Of a stretch of 36,405 bases of DNA, positions 23,432 through 32,158 are shown piece by piece. A program made the translations under genes and the position numbers. How positions within the stretch are numbered: the first letter of the stretch is position 1; every line of letters starts with the position of its first letter. The notes below the pieces were generated by a model that had not been told where the DNA came from, did no database searches, and was given only the letters and a program-made list of their open reading frames with translations. Source of the DNA: Pseudomonadales bacterium (GTDB taxonomy: Bacteria; Pseudomonadota; Gammaproteobacteria; Pseudomonadales; Azotimanducaceae); NCBI GenBank assembly GCA_029249645.1, contig JAQWWC010000071.1, positions 1-36,405 of the forward strand, read 5' to 3'.

Positions 23432-26107
23432 CTAATCAAGCGCGACGGCCAGCGGTGATTTTAATGAATCGCCTAAAACCGTCGTGACGTTGGTCTGCTG
23501 TTGATTGACGAGCTGATGCAGTAAGCCGCCAAGACCCTTTGCTGATCGGTGATCCATCGTGTCGAGGCTTGCCGTTATCTCTTTCAGTGCTGGGGTTAAA
23601 TCAAGTGCACGTTGGGCAGGGGCCTCTAACATCGATAATAAGGCTTCAACCTGTGGGACCAGATCGGCTGGCGTTGCGTTCGACCGGATCAGTTGGTCAA
23701 GGTAGGCGCGGGCAACAACTGGGTCAGCTGGCCAGGTGACCGGCTGTTGCTGTTGCGGATTAAACGTTGTGCCTTGATCTGCCAGAGCTGCCGCGGCAAT
23801 CTCATTCGTTGACAGGTGCTCGCTTGGCGTGAGCGTTAAAACGTCGAGGCCTCTAACAATCTCGGTCGCATAAATGCGGTCTTGATACCAGTAGCTTGAC
23901 CAATAACCACCGGTAACCAAGTGGGTGGGGTGGATTGGGCCACGGTCAAAATAGCCGATTTCGATTGGTGCCTTGGAATCTGTAAAGTCGATCACGGAGA
24001 TGCCGCCCTGGTACCAGGCTTGTACGAATATGTCTCGGCCCGGAACCGGTACAATTGCGCCATTGTGCGCCACACAGTTTTCTTCCTTGGTTTGCGGTGC
24101 AGGGAGCTTGTAGTAAGACTGAAACACCAGTTTTTGATCGACAATGTCAAAGATGGCATTTGCTCCCCAGTTCATGGGATCAAAGGTGCGGCAGCGTGGC
24201 CTACCGCCACCGCCCCACTCATCGGTAAATAAAACCTTTGTGCCGTCGTTGTTAAAGGTCGCCGAATGCCAGTAGGCAAATCCGGTGTCGGTTACCGCGT
24301 CAAGGCGCTGAGGCTTTAAAGGATCAGAGATATCGAAAATAATGCCGTTTCCGGAACAGGCGCCCGCTGCAAGATTGGCTTGCGGGTAGACCGTAATGTC
24401 ATGACATTGGTTGGTTTGGCTTGTCTCTTGAGAGGTCTCATCGTGTTTTCCGCCGCGCCATAGGCCGGCCATTTGACCAGTCTCAAGATCTTCAAAGACT
24501 GTCGGGCTGTCTGTAATGCGCGCTTTACTTGGGGTCTTCACTGGGATCTCAATCACGTCGATACGAAACAGGGCCGTACGGGTGTCTCCGGCGATGTTGC
24601 CGATACAGCCTGCAAGCTCTTCTTCTTTTCGAATATTAGAGGTGCCGGAATTGTACACGACGATGCGTTCGTCATCGCTCGCAACGACTGAATGCGTGTG
24701 GGAGCCACGACAGGTTTGAACTTGTCCAACTTGTATGGGCTGCTCAAGATTGCTGATATCAAAGATTCGAAGGCCTCGAAAGCGCTCAGTGCTAATGTCG
24801 TCAGGGACGCCCTCCAGGCCGCAGTCAACTCGGCCACGATTGTCTTCGACGGACATCAAAAGCAAATCACCGACGATCGAAACATCGCCCTGTCCGCCGG
24901 GGCAGACAATCGAGCTTAAAAGCTCAGGGATCTGACCAGGCCCAATTTTATAAAGATTGATGCCGTGATAACTGCCGACTGCGAGCAGGTCGCCTGAAAA
25001 TGCCATGTCGGTATAAGAAAAGCTGAGTAATGGCGAGCGTTTGGATCTTTCGGGTGGTTTTTCCTCGGAACCGGTACTGTGCTCTCGGTTGCTCTCAGGG
25101 CTAACTAATTCTTCGAACCAATGGGTCGTTTGCGCGACCCAGGAGGTGTCTGATTCCGCCGTGTCGGATTTTTTGGCGCGTAATGGGGGTAGGCCAGACG
25201 GGTTGTTTGGATCAAAAAAACCTGGCGGTTTTGGCAGGCTGGCCTGAAGCGTCATGTTGTGCGCTGCCTCAGCAGCGTCTCGAAAACCCGCTGCGAGCTC
25301 AGCTCTTGGGTCGGTGGATAAGCCCGCGAGCAGGATATCCATTCGATCGATTTCAGTCTGCTGTTCGTTTTTTAAATCGGTAATGAACTGGTACAGAACT
25401 GGATCAAATGCTGTCCCTGAAATCTTCAAGAGCGTCTTGACCATTTTGAGTGCACCCTCATGGTGGGTAATCATGAGGATTAAAAATTGTGTTTCAAAGT
25501 CGGTGCTGCTCGAGGATGCTAGGGCCAGCATTTCGTCGGGCGAGGCCATGCCCATGCTTTTATGATGCATCATTTCGTCATGGTCATGGGGTTTCGATGC
25601 GGCAATTAAGGGTTGATCTCGTTCGGTTAGCCAAGATTGCATGAATTCGATTTCGTCTTTTTGTGATGCTTCGATTCTGCCGGCTACATCGAGAAAGGGC
25701 TGCTGGTTGGTGCGCTCGGAAACCATTTCAGCCATATCAATGGCCTGCTGGTGATGAACGATCATGTCCTGAATAAATTGGATGTCCTCAGCAGAGAATC
25801 CCGCCTGACTGACCAGCGCTGCGACTTCCGGGCTGAGTTCGATCGAGGGTTCTCCTGGAGCGCCTGGTTGCAGGATTGGCGCGGCGGTAACTTGCATTGA
25901 GATAAAAATCAGTGCCGTAAGGATTACAGTGCCCAATGGTATTGCAGGCCTCACAGATCTAAATCCGGTGAGCGTGAGATTTGTTGCGCGGTCTAGAGAT
26001 CGCCTCGCTTTTGGGTCTGTGCAGGCCATACGTTCATTCCAAGTTGAGTAAGAGCGTGGGGTTGATGTGATGCGAAAAGCAACATGATTTGGCGATCGTT
26101 TTTTCAT
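23432..26107 (-). CDS. Exported DUF305 plus LVIVD-repeat beta-propeller protein
   Basis: This 891-residue protein joins two regions. Residues about 90-290 are two DUF305-type four-helix units with MIVHHQQAIDMAEM and MITHHEGALKMVK; between them is a His/Met-rich stretch (PHDHDEMMHHKSMGM) likely to bind metal such as copper. Residues about 370-790 hold LVIVD-type propeller repeats, for example LRIFDISNLEQPIQVG, GIIFDISDPLKPQRL and ISVIDFTDSKAPIEIG. A hydrophobic helix (residues about 57-77, ending VTAAP) looks like a signal peptide, but 56 residues precede it. A GTG at 25954-25952 would give a normal signal peptide and may be the true start. ATG 26107 lacks a ribosome-binding site. The protein is probably periplasmic. 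Confidence 0.85.
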   Translation of the reverse strand: MKKRSPNHVAFRITSTPRSYSTWNERMACTDPKARRSLDRATNLTLTGFRSVRPAIPLGTVILTALIFISMQVTAAPILQPGAPGEPSIELSPEVAALVSQAGFSAEDIQFIQDMIVHHQQAIDMAEMVSERTNQQPFLDVAGRIEASQKDEIEFMQSWLTERDQPLIAASKPHDHDEMMHHKSMGMASPDEMLALASSSSTDFETQFLILMITHHEGALKMVKTLLKISGTAFDPVLYQFITDLKNEQQTEIDRMDILLAGLSTDPRAELAAGFRDAAEAAHNMTLQASLPKPPGFFDPNNPSGLPPLRAKKSDTAESDTSWVAQTTHWFEELVSPESNREHSTGSEEKPPERSKRSPLLSFSYTDMAFSGDLLAVGSYHGINLYKIGPGQIPELLSSIVCPGGQGDVSIVGDLLLMSVEDNRGRVDCGLEGVPDDISTERFRGLRIFDISNLEQPIQVGQVQTCRGSHTHSVVASDDERIVVYNSGTSNIRKEEELAGCIGNIAGDTRTALFRIDVIEIPVKTPSKARITDSPTVFEDLETGQMAGLWRGGKHDETSQETSQTNQCHDITVYPQANLAAGACSGNGIIFDISDPLKPQRLDAVTDTGFAYWHSATFNNDGTKVLFTDEWGGGGRPRCRTFDPMNWGANAIFDIVDQKLVFQSYYKLPAPQTKEENCVAHNGAIVPVPGRDIFVQAWYQGGISVIDFTDSKAPIEIGYFDRGPIHPTHLVTGGYWSSYWYQDRIYATEIVRGLDVLTLTPSEHLSTNEIAAAALADQGTTFNPQQQQPVTWPADPVVARAYLDQLIRSNATPADLVPQVEALLSMLEAPAQRALDLTPALKEITASLDTMDHRSAKGLGGLLHQLVNQQQTNVTTVLGDSLKSPLAVALD

Positions 26108-26269
26108 GGGGGCCGCAGGATACCTTCTGTCTGTGTAAGATAAAAACCCATAGTAGCGTCGAGTGTAAGGCGTGCTGTCTCAAGGTCTTCATCGAAGGTC
26201 GTTTAAGCCTTCATGGCTTTATCACTTTAGCCTGCTAGCGTTAAGGAACTCCCTTAATCAAAAGGTGCA

Positions 26270-26674
26270 ATGATGACTTCAGTCAAGATCAAAGATTATA
26301 TGGTGTCACAACCGGTGACAGTTTTGCAATCAGCGACCATCGCTGAAGCCGCTCGCGCGATTATCGAGGAGAAGGTTTCGGGCGTCGTGGTCGTGAATGA
26401 GGGCGGGGTCGTTGTCGGCATGCTGTCAGAGTTAGATTGTCTTCGGAATCTATTGTCTGAAGCGTATAACGGTCAGGCGATTGGTGGTGAAGCAGTAGCA
26501 CTGGCGATGACCACCCCGGTCACGACGTGCGCGGCTGATGCAGATATTATTAGCATTGCCGAATCAATGTTAGCGACCAAGCAGCGGCGGCGGCCGGTGG
26601 TAGACCAGGGGAAGTTATTGGGGCAGATAACGTGCAGGCAGCTACTGGGGGCATTGCTTAATTTTGGCTCTTAG
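26270..26674 (+). CDS. CBS-domain pair protein
   Basis: The 134-residue protein consists of two CBS motifs forming one Bateman module, which binds adenine nucleotides. The first runs through VKIKDYMVSQPVTVLQSATIAEAARAI and SGVVVVNEGGVVVGMLSELD. The second runs through MTTPVTTCAADADIISIAESML and RRRPVVDQGKLLGQIT. There is no other domain. AAAGG lies four bases before ATG 26270 and seven before a second ATG at 26273, so the real start may be the latter. It is divergent from the DUF305 gene. Confidence 0.9.
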   Translation: MMTSVKIKDYMVSQPVTVLQSATIAEAARAIIEEKVSGVVVVNEGGVVVGMLSELDCLRNLLSEAYNGQAIGGEAVALAMTTPVTTCAADADIISIAESMLATKQRRRPVVDQGKLLGQITCRQLLGALLNFGS

Positions 26675-26754
26675 CGACGCAGATTAAGCATAATCTAGGT
26701 TAACGAGTTCTGGAGAGGCCGCAAGTTGCTGATTCGGGCCGTCGGTCTAGTGCC

Positions 26755-27198
26755 TTACTGAATCACAAAGCCGGTGATCATCGCGCGCTCGATTTCAAAA
26801 GGCTTCGGCCCATCCTTGAACATGTTGTTGACGCTGTTTTCTATTTGATTAATGAACTGCTTTTTACCGTCTGGTGCGTTGAGATCGTCGAACTCGGCAC
26901 TCTGCATTAGCATTAATACGTCGCTTTGAATCAGGGGAATGTTGTCCTTGATTATTTGGCCAGAGTCCGTGTCGCGAGTTTGTAGACTCGCTGTAATCTG
27001 GATATACCGCATTTTGCCTTTGACATCGAAATTAGCCACAACTGGCGGGATTTCGACGTAAATAAACGCTCTGTCATCAACTTTAGGAGCAGCTTCCGCC
27101 CCGTCGGTCTCGGCATTCATAACGAGGAAGTAGTACGCAGCGGCGCCACCAACCAGTAAAACAACCGCAACGACCCCAGCAATGATGAATTTATTCAC
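26755..27198 (-). CDS. FliL-like membrane protein
   Basis: FliL is a single-pass inner-membrane protein around the flagellar stator and rotor. The 147-residue protein has an N-terminal transmembrane helix (about residues 4-27) and a periplasmic domain with YVEIPPVVANFDVKGKMRYIQITASLQT and LIQSDVLMLMQS, the FliL pattern, ending ITGFVIQ. The start is GTG at 27198-27196; an AAGGA lies 12 bases upstream, further than ideal. No other flagellar gene is in the window, so it is a stand-alone FliL-family member that may act on the motor or elsewhere. Confidence 0.82.
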   Translation of the reverse strand: MNKFIIAGVVAVVLLVGGAAAYYFLVMNAETDGAEAAPKVDDRAFIYVEIPPVVANFDVKGKMRYIQITASLQTRDTDSGQIIKDNIPLIQSDVLMLMQSAEFDDLNAPDGKKQFINQIENSVNNMFKDGPKPFEIERAMITGFVIQ

Positions 27199-27426
27199 TT
27201 TAGAATCGCTTCCTTGCCGTTAAAATCCGAGTTCGCAATAGTGCCATTATGCCTCATAATGATCAAGGAGCGTTCGATCTAAAACCTTTTTTCTTGTCGT
27301 TTTTGAGTCAGCTACTTCTGCAACGCGGCAGTCTTTTTCGGACGTTGCGTCGTCACCAGTCTCGGCGCTTGTGATGCCTCACTGGAAAGTGTCGACGCGT
27401 AACCTCGGGCACCTTGCGGGTGGGTT

Positions 27427-28035
27427 TTACAAGTTGTCTCTGTAATCATCCGAGATTGATTGGTCGATGGCCTTAGCCATTGCGGGGTCTCCGCCATTGG
27501 CTAAGGCCAGCATCTTGCCAAAAGAAACCTGAACAGGTGCATCCCATGCGCTCGTGTCCCAGAGCTTGGATCGAATGAGCGCTTTGCCGCAATGAAAAAA
27601 ACATTCTTCAATGCTGACTTCGGTTAGAAGCACCGCAGGACGACCGTAGGCCGAATAGGTTTCGAGTGCAGTAGGGTCGGCCGTGAGTTTTGCCTGGCCA
27701 TTGACTCGCAGCGTTTCGCGGGTGTTGGGTACTAGAAAAATCAGTCCCACACGCCCGGTTTTCAACACATTGAGATGGCCATCGGCGAGTTTGTTGCCGC
27801 GTCGGTCTGGAATGATGAGGGTTTTGGCATCCGGTGTTCGGACGAACCCTGGGCTATCGCCTTTTGGAGAGGCATCCAGTTGTAGATCCTCGGATACCGT
27901 TGTCATGATCAAAAAAGGGGATCGTGCAAGAAAAGCCATTGCCTCATCAGTAAGATGGTTGGTTTTCTTGGTTGCGGTGATGCTGTGGGGCATACCAATG
28001 ATGGATCGTAGATGTTTCTCGCTTGTTATGTTCAC
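27427..28035 (-). CDS. Pyridoxamine 5'-phosphate oxidase-fold FMN protein (MSMEG_1061-like)
   Basis: This 202-residue protein has the split-barrel PPOX fold. SPFLIMTTVSEDLQLDASPKGDSPGFVRTPDAKTLIIPDRRGNKLADGHLNVL is the conserved FMN-binding core of the MSMEG_1061-type group. HCGKALIRSKLW is the C-terminal block. GTG 28035-28033 is chosen because GGAG (28046-28043) lies seven bases upstream; a TTG ten codons earlier is the alternative. The ribosome-binding spacer is a run of seven C residues. Substrate and reaction are unknown; PLP synthesis itself is unlikely for this subgroup. Confidence 0.82.
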   Translation of the reverse strand: MNITSEKHLRSIIGMPHSITATKKTNHLTDEAMAFLARSPFLIMTTVSEDLQLDASPKGDSPGFVRTPDAKTLIIPDRRGNKLADGHLNVLKTGRVGLIFLVPNTRETLRVNGQAKLTADPTALETYSAYGRPAVLLTEVSIEECFFHCGKALIRSKLWDTSAWDAPVQVSFGKMLALANGGDPAMAKAIDQSISDDYRDNL

Positions 28036-28095
28036 GGGGGGGCTCCAGAGTTGATAACGTTTCAAGGCACGCGCTTGCCATACTCAATCGCGGGT

Positions 28096-28782
28096 TCAAA
28101 GATTCGGGCCGTTAGGGTCCGGGGGTGGTGACGGATTGTCATCAGGTGACATAGATCGCTGCCATCCCATTCGTAGTGTTCTAAATTGAATATAAGCAAA
28201 AGAGAGCAGAATGAGCAGCATGCTGAGATTGACTAGATGCCCCGTTTTAAAGTTCGCCGCATAAAGACCAAAGGTTAAAATTAGCCCAATGATCGCGATC
28301 GCGGGTAAAAAATCTGACCAAGTTGCGGCGGAGATCGTCGCAAAAAACGCCTCATTACTGCCGTCGAGTCGAGCTTTCCGTAGTGTGCTCTGTGCAATCC
28401 AGATCATGGTTCCAAAGAGAACGCCCATTAGGATAAACCAGAATCCTATATTTGTGGGTGTTAGCACTTGGATCATTAGGACCTGAACGAATCCAACCCA
28501 AAAGGGTAAGATAAATTCGTATATTGATGGAAGCCACAGAAATCGGGTGACATTCGCAGCGTAAACTAGCCAAACCAAAATGATTGCCGTTAAGGTTGTG
28601 ACGATCTGGGTCCACGATGTAAAAGTTTGCCAAGTCAGCGTATAAAGTGCGTCTGTGATCAAGACGTGAGTCCAAAGCTGTTCGAGAGCAAGCGCTTGAA
28701 TAATGCCAAGGAGCGTTAGCACAGCGGCCGAAACATTTGATCGTACTCTTGTACGAAGTTCATTCATCGAGGTGTCTTCCAT
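28096..28782 (-). CDS. Uncharacterised integral membrane protein
   Basis: The 228-residue protein has about six transmembrane helices (near residues 18-38, 50-75, 85-108, 112-132, 155-175 and 178-198) and a Pro/Asp-rich cytoplasmic tail ending SPPPDPNGPNL. I recognise no domain. The ATG at 28782 is taken over an upstream TTG and an ATG five codons later; none has a strong ribosome-binding site. It is 60 bases upstream of the PPOX gene on the same strand and could share its transcript. Confidence 0.68.
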   Translation of the reverse strand: MEDTSMNELRTRVRSNVSAAVLTLLGIIQALALEQLWTHVLITDALYTLTWQTFTSWTQIVTTLTAIILVWLVYAANVTRFLWLPSIYEFILPFWVGFVQVLMIQVLTPTNIGFWFILMGVLFGTMIWIAQSTLRKARLDGSNEAFFATISAATWSDFLPAIAIIGLILTFGLYAANFKTGHLVNLSMLLILLSFAYIQFRTLRMGWQRSMSPDDNPSPPPDPNGPNL

Positions 28783-29191
28783 GGCGTCGCTCAAGAATTA
28801 GATGGGCCTTGAGATGAGTCTACTGCAAATGCAGATTTTGCAGCCATAATAAAAAGCCCTCAGAGCTGGCTTGGTCAAATTCCTGCATTCTTGCTCAACA
28901 GTAATGGTTACGTAAGTTTGTCGCGGTTGGACATTTAGATGAGGACCATTAGAGGACTGAACCCTTATGGCCGTTGGCCTTTTAAAAAAGCACATGCCAT
29001 TTCGGACCCGTTCCAAGCTTTTAGGCAGCCTTTGTGTCGAGATTAGGGCTGTATTTTTTCGGGTAAAAATTAGACAAATACCGCGTTTAAGTGCAAGCGA
29101 TAATTCAGAATAACGTTTACAGTTGGGGGGGGAAGATAATTATGTCCAAACAATCCATGGTTTTCTGATTCTCGCGAGGGGGGGGGATAGC
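28783..29191. other. Divergent non-coding region upstream of the AraC gene
   Basis: The 409 bases separate a minus-strand membrane gene from the plus-strand AraC-type gene. CTGCAAA (28823-28829) and TTTGCAG (28837-28843) form a 7-bp hairpin, and AAGCC/GGCTT follows near 28855-28875. Two long G-runs occupy the right end. An eight-codon frame (ATG 29142 to TGA 29166) with a G-rich leader precedes the AraC start and may be a leader peptide. Frames on the minus strand are not convincing. Confidence 0.4.
29125..29186 (+). repeat. Two homopolymeric G-tracts (8 and 9 G)
   Basis: Runs of eight G (29125-29132) and nine G (29178-29186) stand within 54 bases. The second one, with its flanking GA, forms the ribosome-binding site of the AraC-type gene and ends five bases before its ATG. 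Such tracts slip easily during replication and often cause phase variation. Confidence 0.7.
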
Positions 29192-30226
29192 ATGTACACC
29201 CGTAGACGGAGTAAAAATTCACTGGGATGGTATCCAGGCCCGTTTCTAATCAATCTAATAACCCTCGCTGAGGAAGCAGGGTGCGATGTAGGTTGGTTCG
29301 AGCGGATCATGTCTGAACCTCCGAGCGGAGATCGTCAGGAGCGGACAATTGACTTGGCAGTTGTCGAATCGTTCTGCGAACAGATTGGTCAACTGAGCCC
29401 TCAGACCCGTTTGTCAGACATCATGCGGCGTCAGACAGGCCCGCAGACGGCCACTTCATTGGTGGCGATGTCTTTAGGAGAGCCCACCCTAAAAGCCATC
29501 TTAACTAGAGCTGCTGCGACTTCGTTATTGAACGCCAATTTATTTACGTATCGCTTCGAGAAGTTACCGTCTCGAAAAACTTATGCCTTAAGCTTCCTCC
29601 CGATTGCCCCAATACCAAGGTGGCTGCATATGTGCTTTGCTTATCAATTTGCTGAAGGCTTGGCGAGGACGACTGGCATTAGTAATTTAGAAGTTGAGGA
29701 GGTTGTGCTTTGCGGTGCATCGGTAGCGCAGCGAACCGACTTGGATGATTTGACCGATGCTGGCGTCGCCGCAGCAAGTTTCGCCGACAGCGCACCTTCT
29801 CGGGTTGTCTATAAAGCTAGAGCCGTGGACCAGGTCAATCCGCTTGCCAATAAATCGTTTCGAAACTGGAACAATTCAATGGTAAATCCGCTCCTATCTT
29901 CCCGGCTTAAAACAGCGCCGTGGACTTATCGTTCTTATATGATGATCCTCAGGCACTTCGATGCAGGCTTGTCGCTATCTATGGAGGCTATCAGCAATAG
30001 CTTAGGCGCAGATGTTTCGACGCTTCGACGATATTTGCAAGCAGAGTCGACTGGATTCAAGGAGGTGGTCGCCCTTTTCCGAAAACAGCAAGCGCAGTTG
30101 ATGATGATTGATGGTGTCTCATTCGACCAGATGGCACAGCGGTTAGACTTCAAAAACAGCCTATCTGTTAAGCGTTTGATTAGGACTGGGCTTTCATGTG
30201 GCAAAAATATCACGGCTGTAAATTAA
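29192..30226 (+). CDS. AraC family transcriptional regulator (OruR-like sensing domain)
   Basis: The 344-residue protein has the layout of regulators with the large N-terminal arabinose-binding-like domain (residues about 10-195) followed by a two-HTH AraC domain (about 245-340). The DNA-binding part is recognisable but diverged: LSMEAISNSLGADVSTLRRYLQAESTGFKEVV is HTH 1, and SFDQMAQRLDFKNSLSVKRLIRTGLS is HTH 2, where the usual G-F-S/F-R-W positions are altered. ATG 29192 has a G-rich site right upstream; an upstream TTG in frame is less likely. Target genes may be the small gene and membrane gene downstream. No effector can be deduced. Confidence 0.82.
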   Translation: MYTRRRSKNSLGWYPGPFLINLITLAEEAGCDVGWFERIMSEPPSGDRQERTIDLAVVESFCEQIGQLSPQTRLSDIMRRQTGPQTATSLVAMSLGEPTLKAILTRAAATSLLNANLFTYRFEKLPSRKTYALSFLPIAPIPRWLHMCFAYQFAEGLARTTGISNLEVEEVVLCGASVAQRTDLDDLTDAGVAAASFADSAPSRVVYKARAVDQVNPLANKSFRNWNNSMVNPLLSSRLKTAPWTYRSYMMILRHFDAGLSLSMEAISNSLGADVSTLRRYLQAESTGFKEVVALFRKQQAQLMMIDGVSFDQMAQRLDFKNSLSVKRLIRTGLSCGKNITAVN

Positions 30227-30340
30227 CTTCCCCACCCAGGGGCCTCGTCTTTGATCGCGCAAAATAGGGTGTAACGTCCTGAAATAATATCCTTGACTCC
30301 GGTAACTTTTTGGAACGATCGGGTGAAAGGGAGGCGTTGC

Positions 30341-30565
30341 ATGGACGCAATCGATTCTTTAAAGGGTTGGACCGTCGAGCTAGGTGGTCAAGAATATTGC
30401 GCGGGATCTTTGTCATCGATTCCCTGGCCCACTCTTAGAAATTTAGCCCAAGAAAAGGTGAAGCTATCGCGGCTGCAGCAACAGCAGGTTGCGCAGGAAT
30501 CGCTCATTTGGCAGTTAGAGCAAGAAATCCTTGAACTCATCAAAAATGAACCTTCAAAAGAATGA
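30341..30565 (+). CDS. Small uncharacterised coiled-coil-like protein, paralogue of 20324-20569
   Basis: This 74-residue protein shares LKGW, YC, the block LSSIPWPTL and a C-terminal Q/E/L-rich helix (up to LEQEILEL) with the protein at 20324-20569. GGGAGG lies about 6 bases before ATG 30341, a good ribosome-binding site. It has no signal peptide or membrane helix. It sits 114 bases after the AraC-type gene and 57 before a membrane-protein gene, all on the plus strand, so it may be in their transcript. The two copies define a small family unknown to me; a regulator or a partner of a larger protein is possible. Confidence 0.75.
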   Translation: MDAIDSLKGWTVELGGQEYCAGSLSSIPWPTLRNLAQEKVKLSRLQQQQVAQESLIWQLEQEILELIKNEPSKE

Positions 30566-30622
30566 GTTTCATTTTTCAAAAATTGAACGCCCGCCGTAAC
30601 TGCTCGCTGTGTGGAGGTGCTA

Positions 30623-31117
30623 ATGGTTAAGGCGGCTGTCGATGTGCTTAGCCGCGAGGAGCGGCGGTTTTTAAATCGTCGCAGTGATGATCTGAGAATA
30701 TTGCGTGGTGAAGTACGCTCTCAAACAACACTAAAAATTCGCCGAATCCTTTATGTTGCGCTGGCTCTGTATTGCATTAGAGCAGTCCTAATTTTTTTTG
30801 TAATGGATGATGTTGTAGCCTCAGGCCATATACAAAAATATCTGGTCGATGGTGGCGTAATGGCATTTCGTTTATCGGTCCTCCTTGTCTTCGCAGCTGC
30901 CTATTGGCGATTTTTAAACGAGGCCCGATGGATTAAATCAATTTCAATATTTGCCATAGCGATTTCCTGCAATTTGATTTGGCAGGATTTGGAATGGCTT
31001 TACTTGACGTTATCTACGGAAAGCGCGTCGATATTTTTTTATGCGCTAATGCTGAGGCTGAGCAGTCTAATATGCTTGACCTTGTCTCATAAGCTTTTAG
31101 TCGATAGAGATGGTTGA
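30623..31117 (+). CDS. Uncharacterised four-helix membrane protein
   Basis: The 164-residue protein starts with a basic segment (about residues 10-40: REERRFLNRRSDDLRILRGEVRSQ), then four hydrophobic helices near residues 42-65, 75-95, 100-120 and 130-155. I recognise no domain. GGAGG five bases before ATG 30623 fixes the start over a GTG at 30611. It may belong with the preceding small gene and the AraC-type gene. The following 260 bases to the tRNA gene contain no other gene I can support. Confidence 0.68.
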   Translation: MVKAAVDVLSREERRFLNRRSDDLRILRGEVRSQTTLKIRRILYVALALYCIRAVLIFFVMDDVVASGHIQKYLVDGGVMAFRLSVLLVFAAAYWRFLNEARWIKSISIFAIAISCNLIWQDLEWLYLTLSTESASIFFYALMLRLSSLICLTLSHKLLVDRDG

Positions 31118-31378
31118 TCTAACCTTTAGAACAAAGCCGTGGATCTTGACGATTCAAGGTTTCTTTTTTGTACCGATGTCTATGCTGTTTTGAATTAAAA
31201 AAATTTTTAAGGCTCAAAGGCGCCTCAAATCTGAGATCGGTCAGGCGCATGGTGATCGATCAATAAAAAGGTCCTTGTTCATTGATCGGATGTATGACCG
31301 AAAAGCTATAAATGGCAAAGCAAAAAGGCAAAGGGCCGTCAGAGTCAGTGCGCTGGTTAAGGCGCAAGGATAAGCACG

Positions 31379-31465
31379 TGGTACCGAGGGCCGGAATCGA
31401 ACCGGCACTCCCGTAAAGGAACCGGATTTTGAATCCGGCGCGTCTACCAGTTCCGCCACCCCGGC
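31379..31465 (-). tRNA. tRNA-Leu (anticodon CAA)
   Basis: The 87-base gene folds as a complete class II tRNA. The acceptor arm GCCGGGG pairs with CCTCGGT (with two G-U pairs), followed by discriminator A and an encoded CCA. The anticodon stem CCGGA/TCCGG encloses TTCAAAA, so the anticodon is CAA (reads UUG). A long variable arm (TCCTTTACGGGA) and a T-arm GCCGG-TTCGATT-CCGGC are present. It stands alone. Confidence 0.97.
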
Positions 31466-31878
31466 ACGTGCCAAAGCAGTATATCAGAAATTCCTCTGGC
31501 GTCGCGTCTAATCATGTCTTCGGCTCAGCGCGGTATGAAATCGCGATCTTTTCGCTTTCTGGTTTGAGCGCGGCGGCAGTGCTGGGCGCTGCTTGCAAAT
31601 TTTTTTGGTCAATGTTTCACAGAGGTGCTTTGAATTTGCGACGAGGGACCGTGACCGCTATGTCGCTTGACGATTTGGGACGGCGAGGATCGTGGTGAGA
31701 CGGCGCTAATTGAGCAACGGTATGTTAGTCGTCTGCAGGGGGGGCTCGTCTTGGGGTCGGGGCAAGCAAGTCCTATCGTTATGCTCGGTCTTCATCACAG
31801 CGACTCAGTGGGTTTGGGAGGGGCCCAAGCATCACGTGCAACGGTCGCCCGTGGGCAAATAACGGCATTCGACTTGGG
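31466..31878. other. 413-base stretch with no supported gene
   Basis: Frames on both strands are short and unlike known proteins. The plus-strand frame from about 31667 to 31882 reads GGLVLGSGQASPIVMLGLHHSD and may be a decayed gene. A run of seven G lies near 31738-31744. A promoter for the tRNA (minus strand) should lie just right of 31465 but no clear boxes stand out. Confidence 0.4.
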
Positions 31879-32058
31879 TTAGGCGCGGCGTGCCTCTTCT
31901 TTCAAAATGTCTGCGCGGATAGCCTCAGCTTCAGCGGTTAGGGCGGAGTAAGTGCGGATATCACCGTTGCGTTGTGACTGCATAGCCTGTTCAAGCTTTT
32001 GACGATACTGCTTGTTGAGATTAATCAAAGGATCTTTTGGTTTAAACCATGAGAACAT
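31879..32058 (-). CDS. DUF6435 family protein
   Basis: The 59-residue protein begins MFSWFKPKDP and continues LNKQYRQKLEQAMQSQRNGDIRTYSALTAEAEAI, the pattern of the short DUF6435 proteins of gammaproteobacteria, whose function is unknown. It is mostly helical and charged. ATG 32058-32056 gives the family N-terminus; upstream in-frame starts would add 34 residues unlike the family. It is divergent from queA across 100 bases. Confidence 0.83.
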   Translation of the reverse strand: MFSWFKPKDPLINLNKQYRQKLEQAMQSQRNGDIRTYSALTAEAEAIRADILKEEARRA

Positions 32059-32158
32059 TGTATGGGACCGAAGGCGGATTTGTTTAAGATACGAAGTTTT
32101 AGGTGCAGCGGTTTGCTCCATGCAGGTGAATGAAGTTTTTAGAGGCTCAAGGGTTGTC

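Noticed and set aside
28798-29016. 72-codon minus-strand frame next to the membrane protein gene
   Set aside because: No ribosome-binding site and Cys/Arg-rich random-looking sequence.
29123-29191. Extended N-terminus of the AraC-type protein from a TTG
   Set aside because: The extension runs through both G-tracts and has no family match; ATG 29192 has the better site.
31241-31474. Minus-strand frame reading GVAELVDAPDSKSGSFTGVPVRFRP
   Set aside because: This is the well-known false protein read through a tRNA gene; it covers the tRNA-Leu at 31379-31465.
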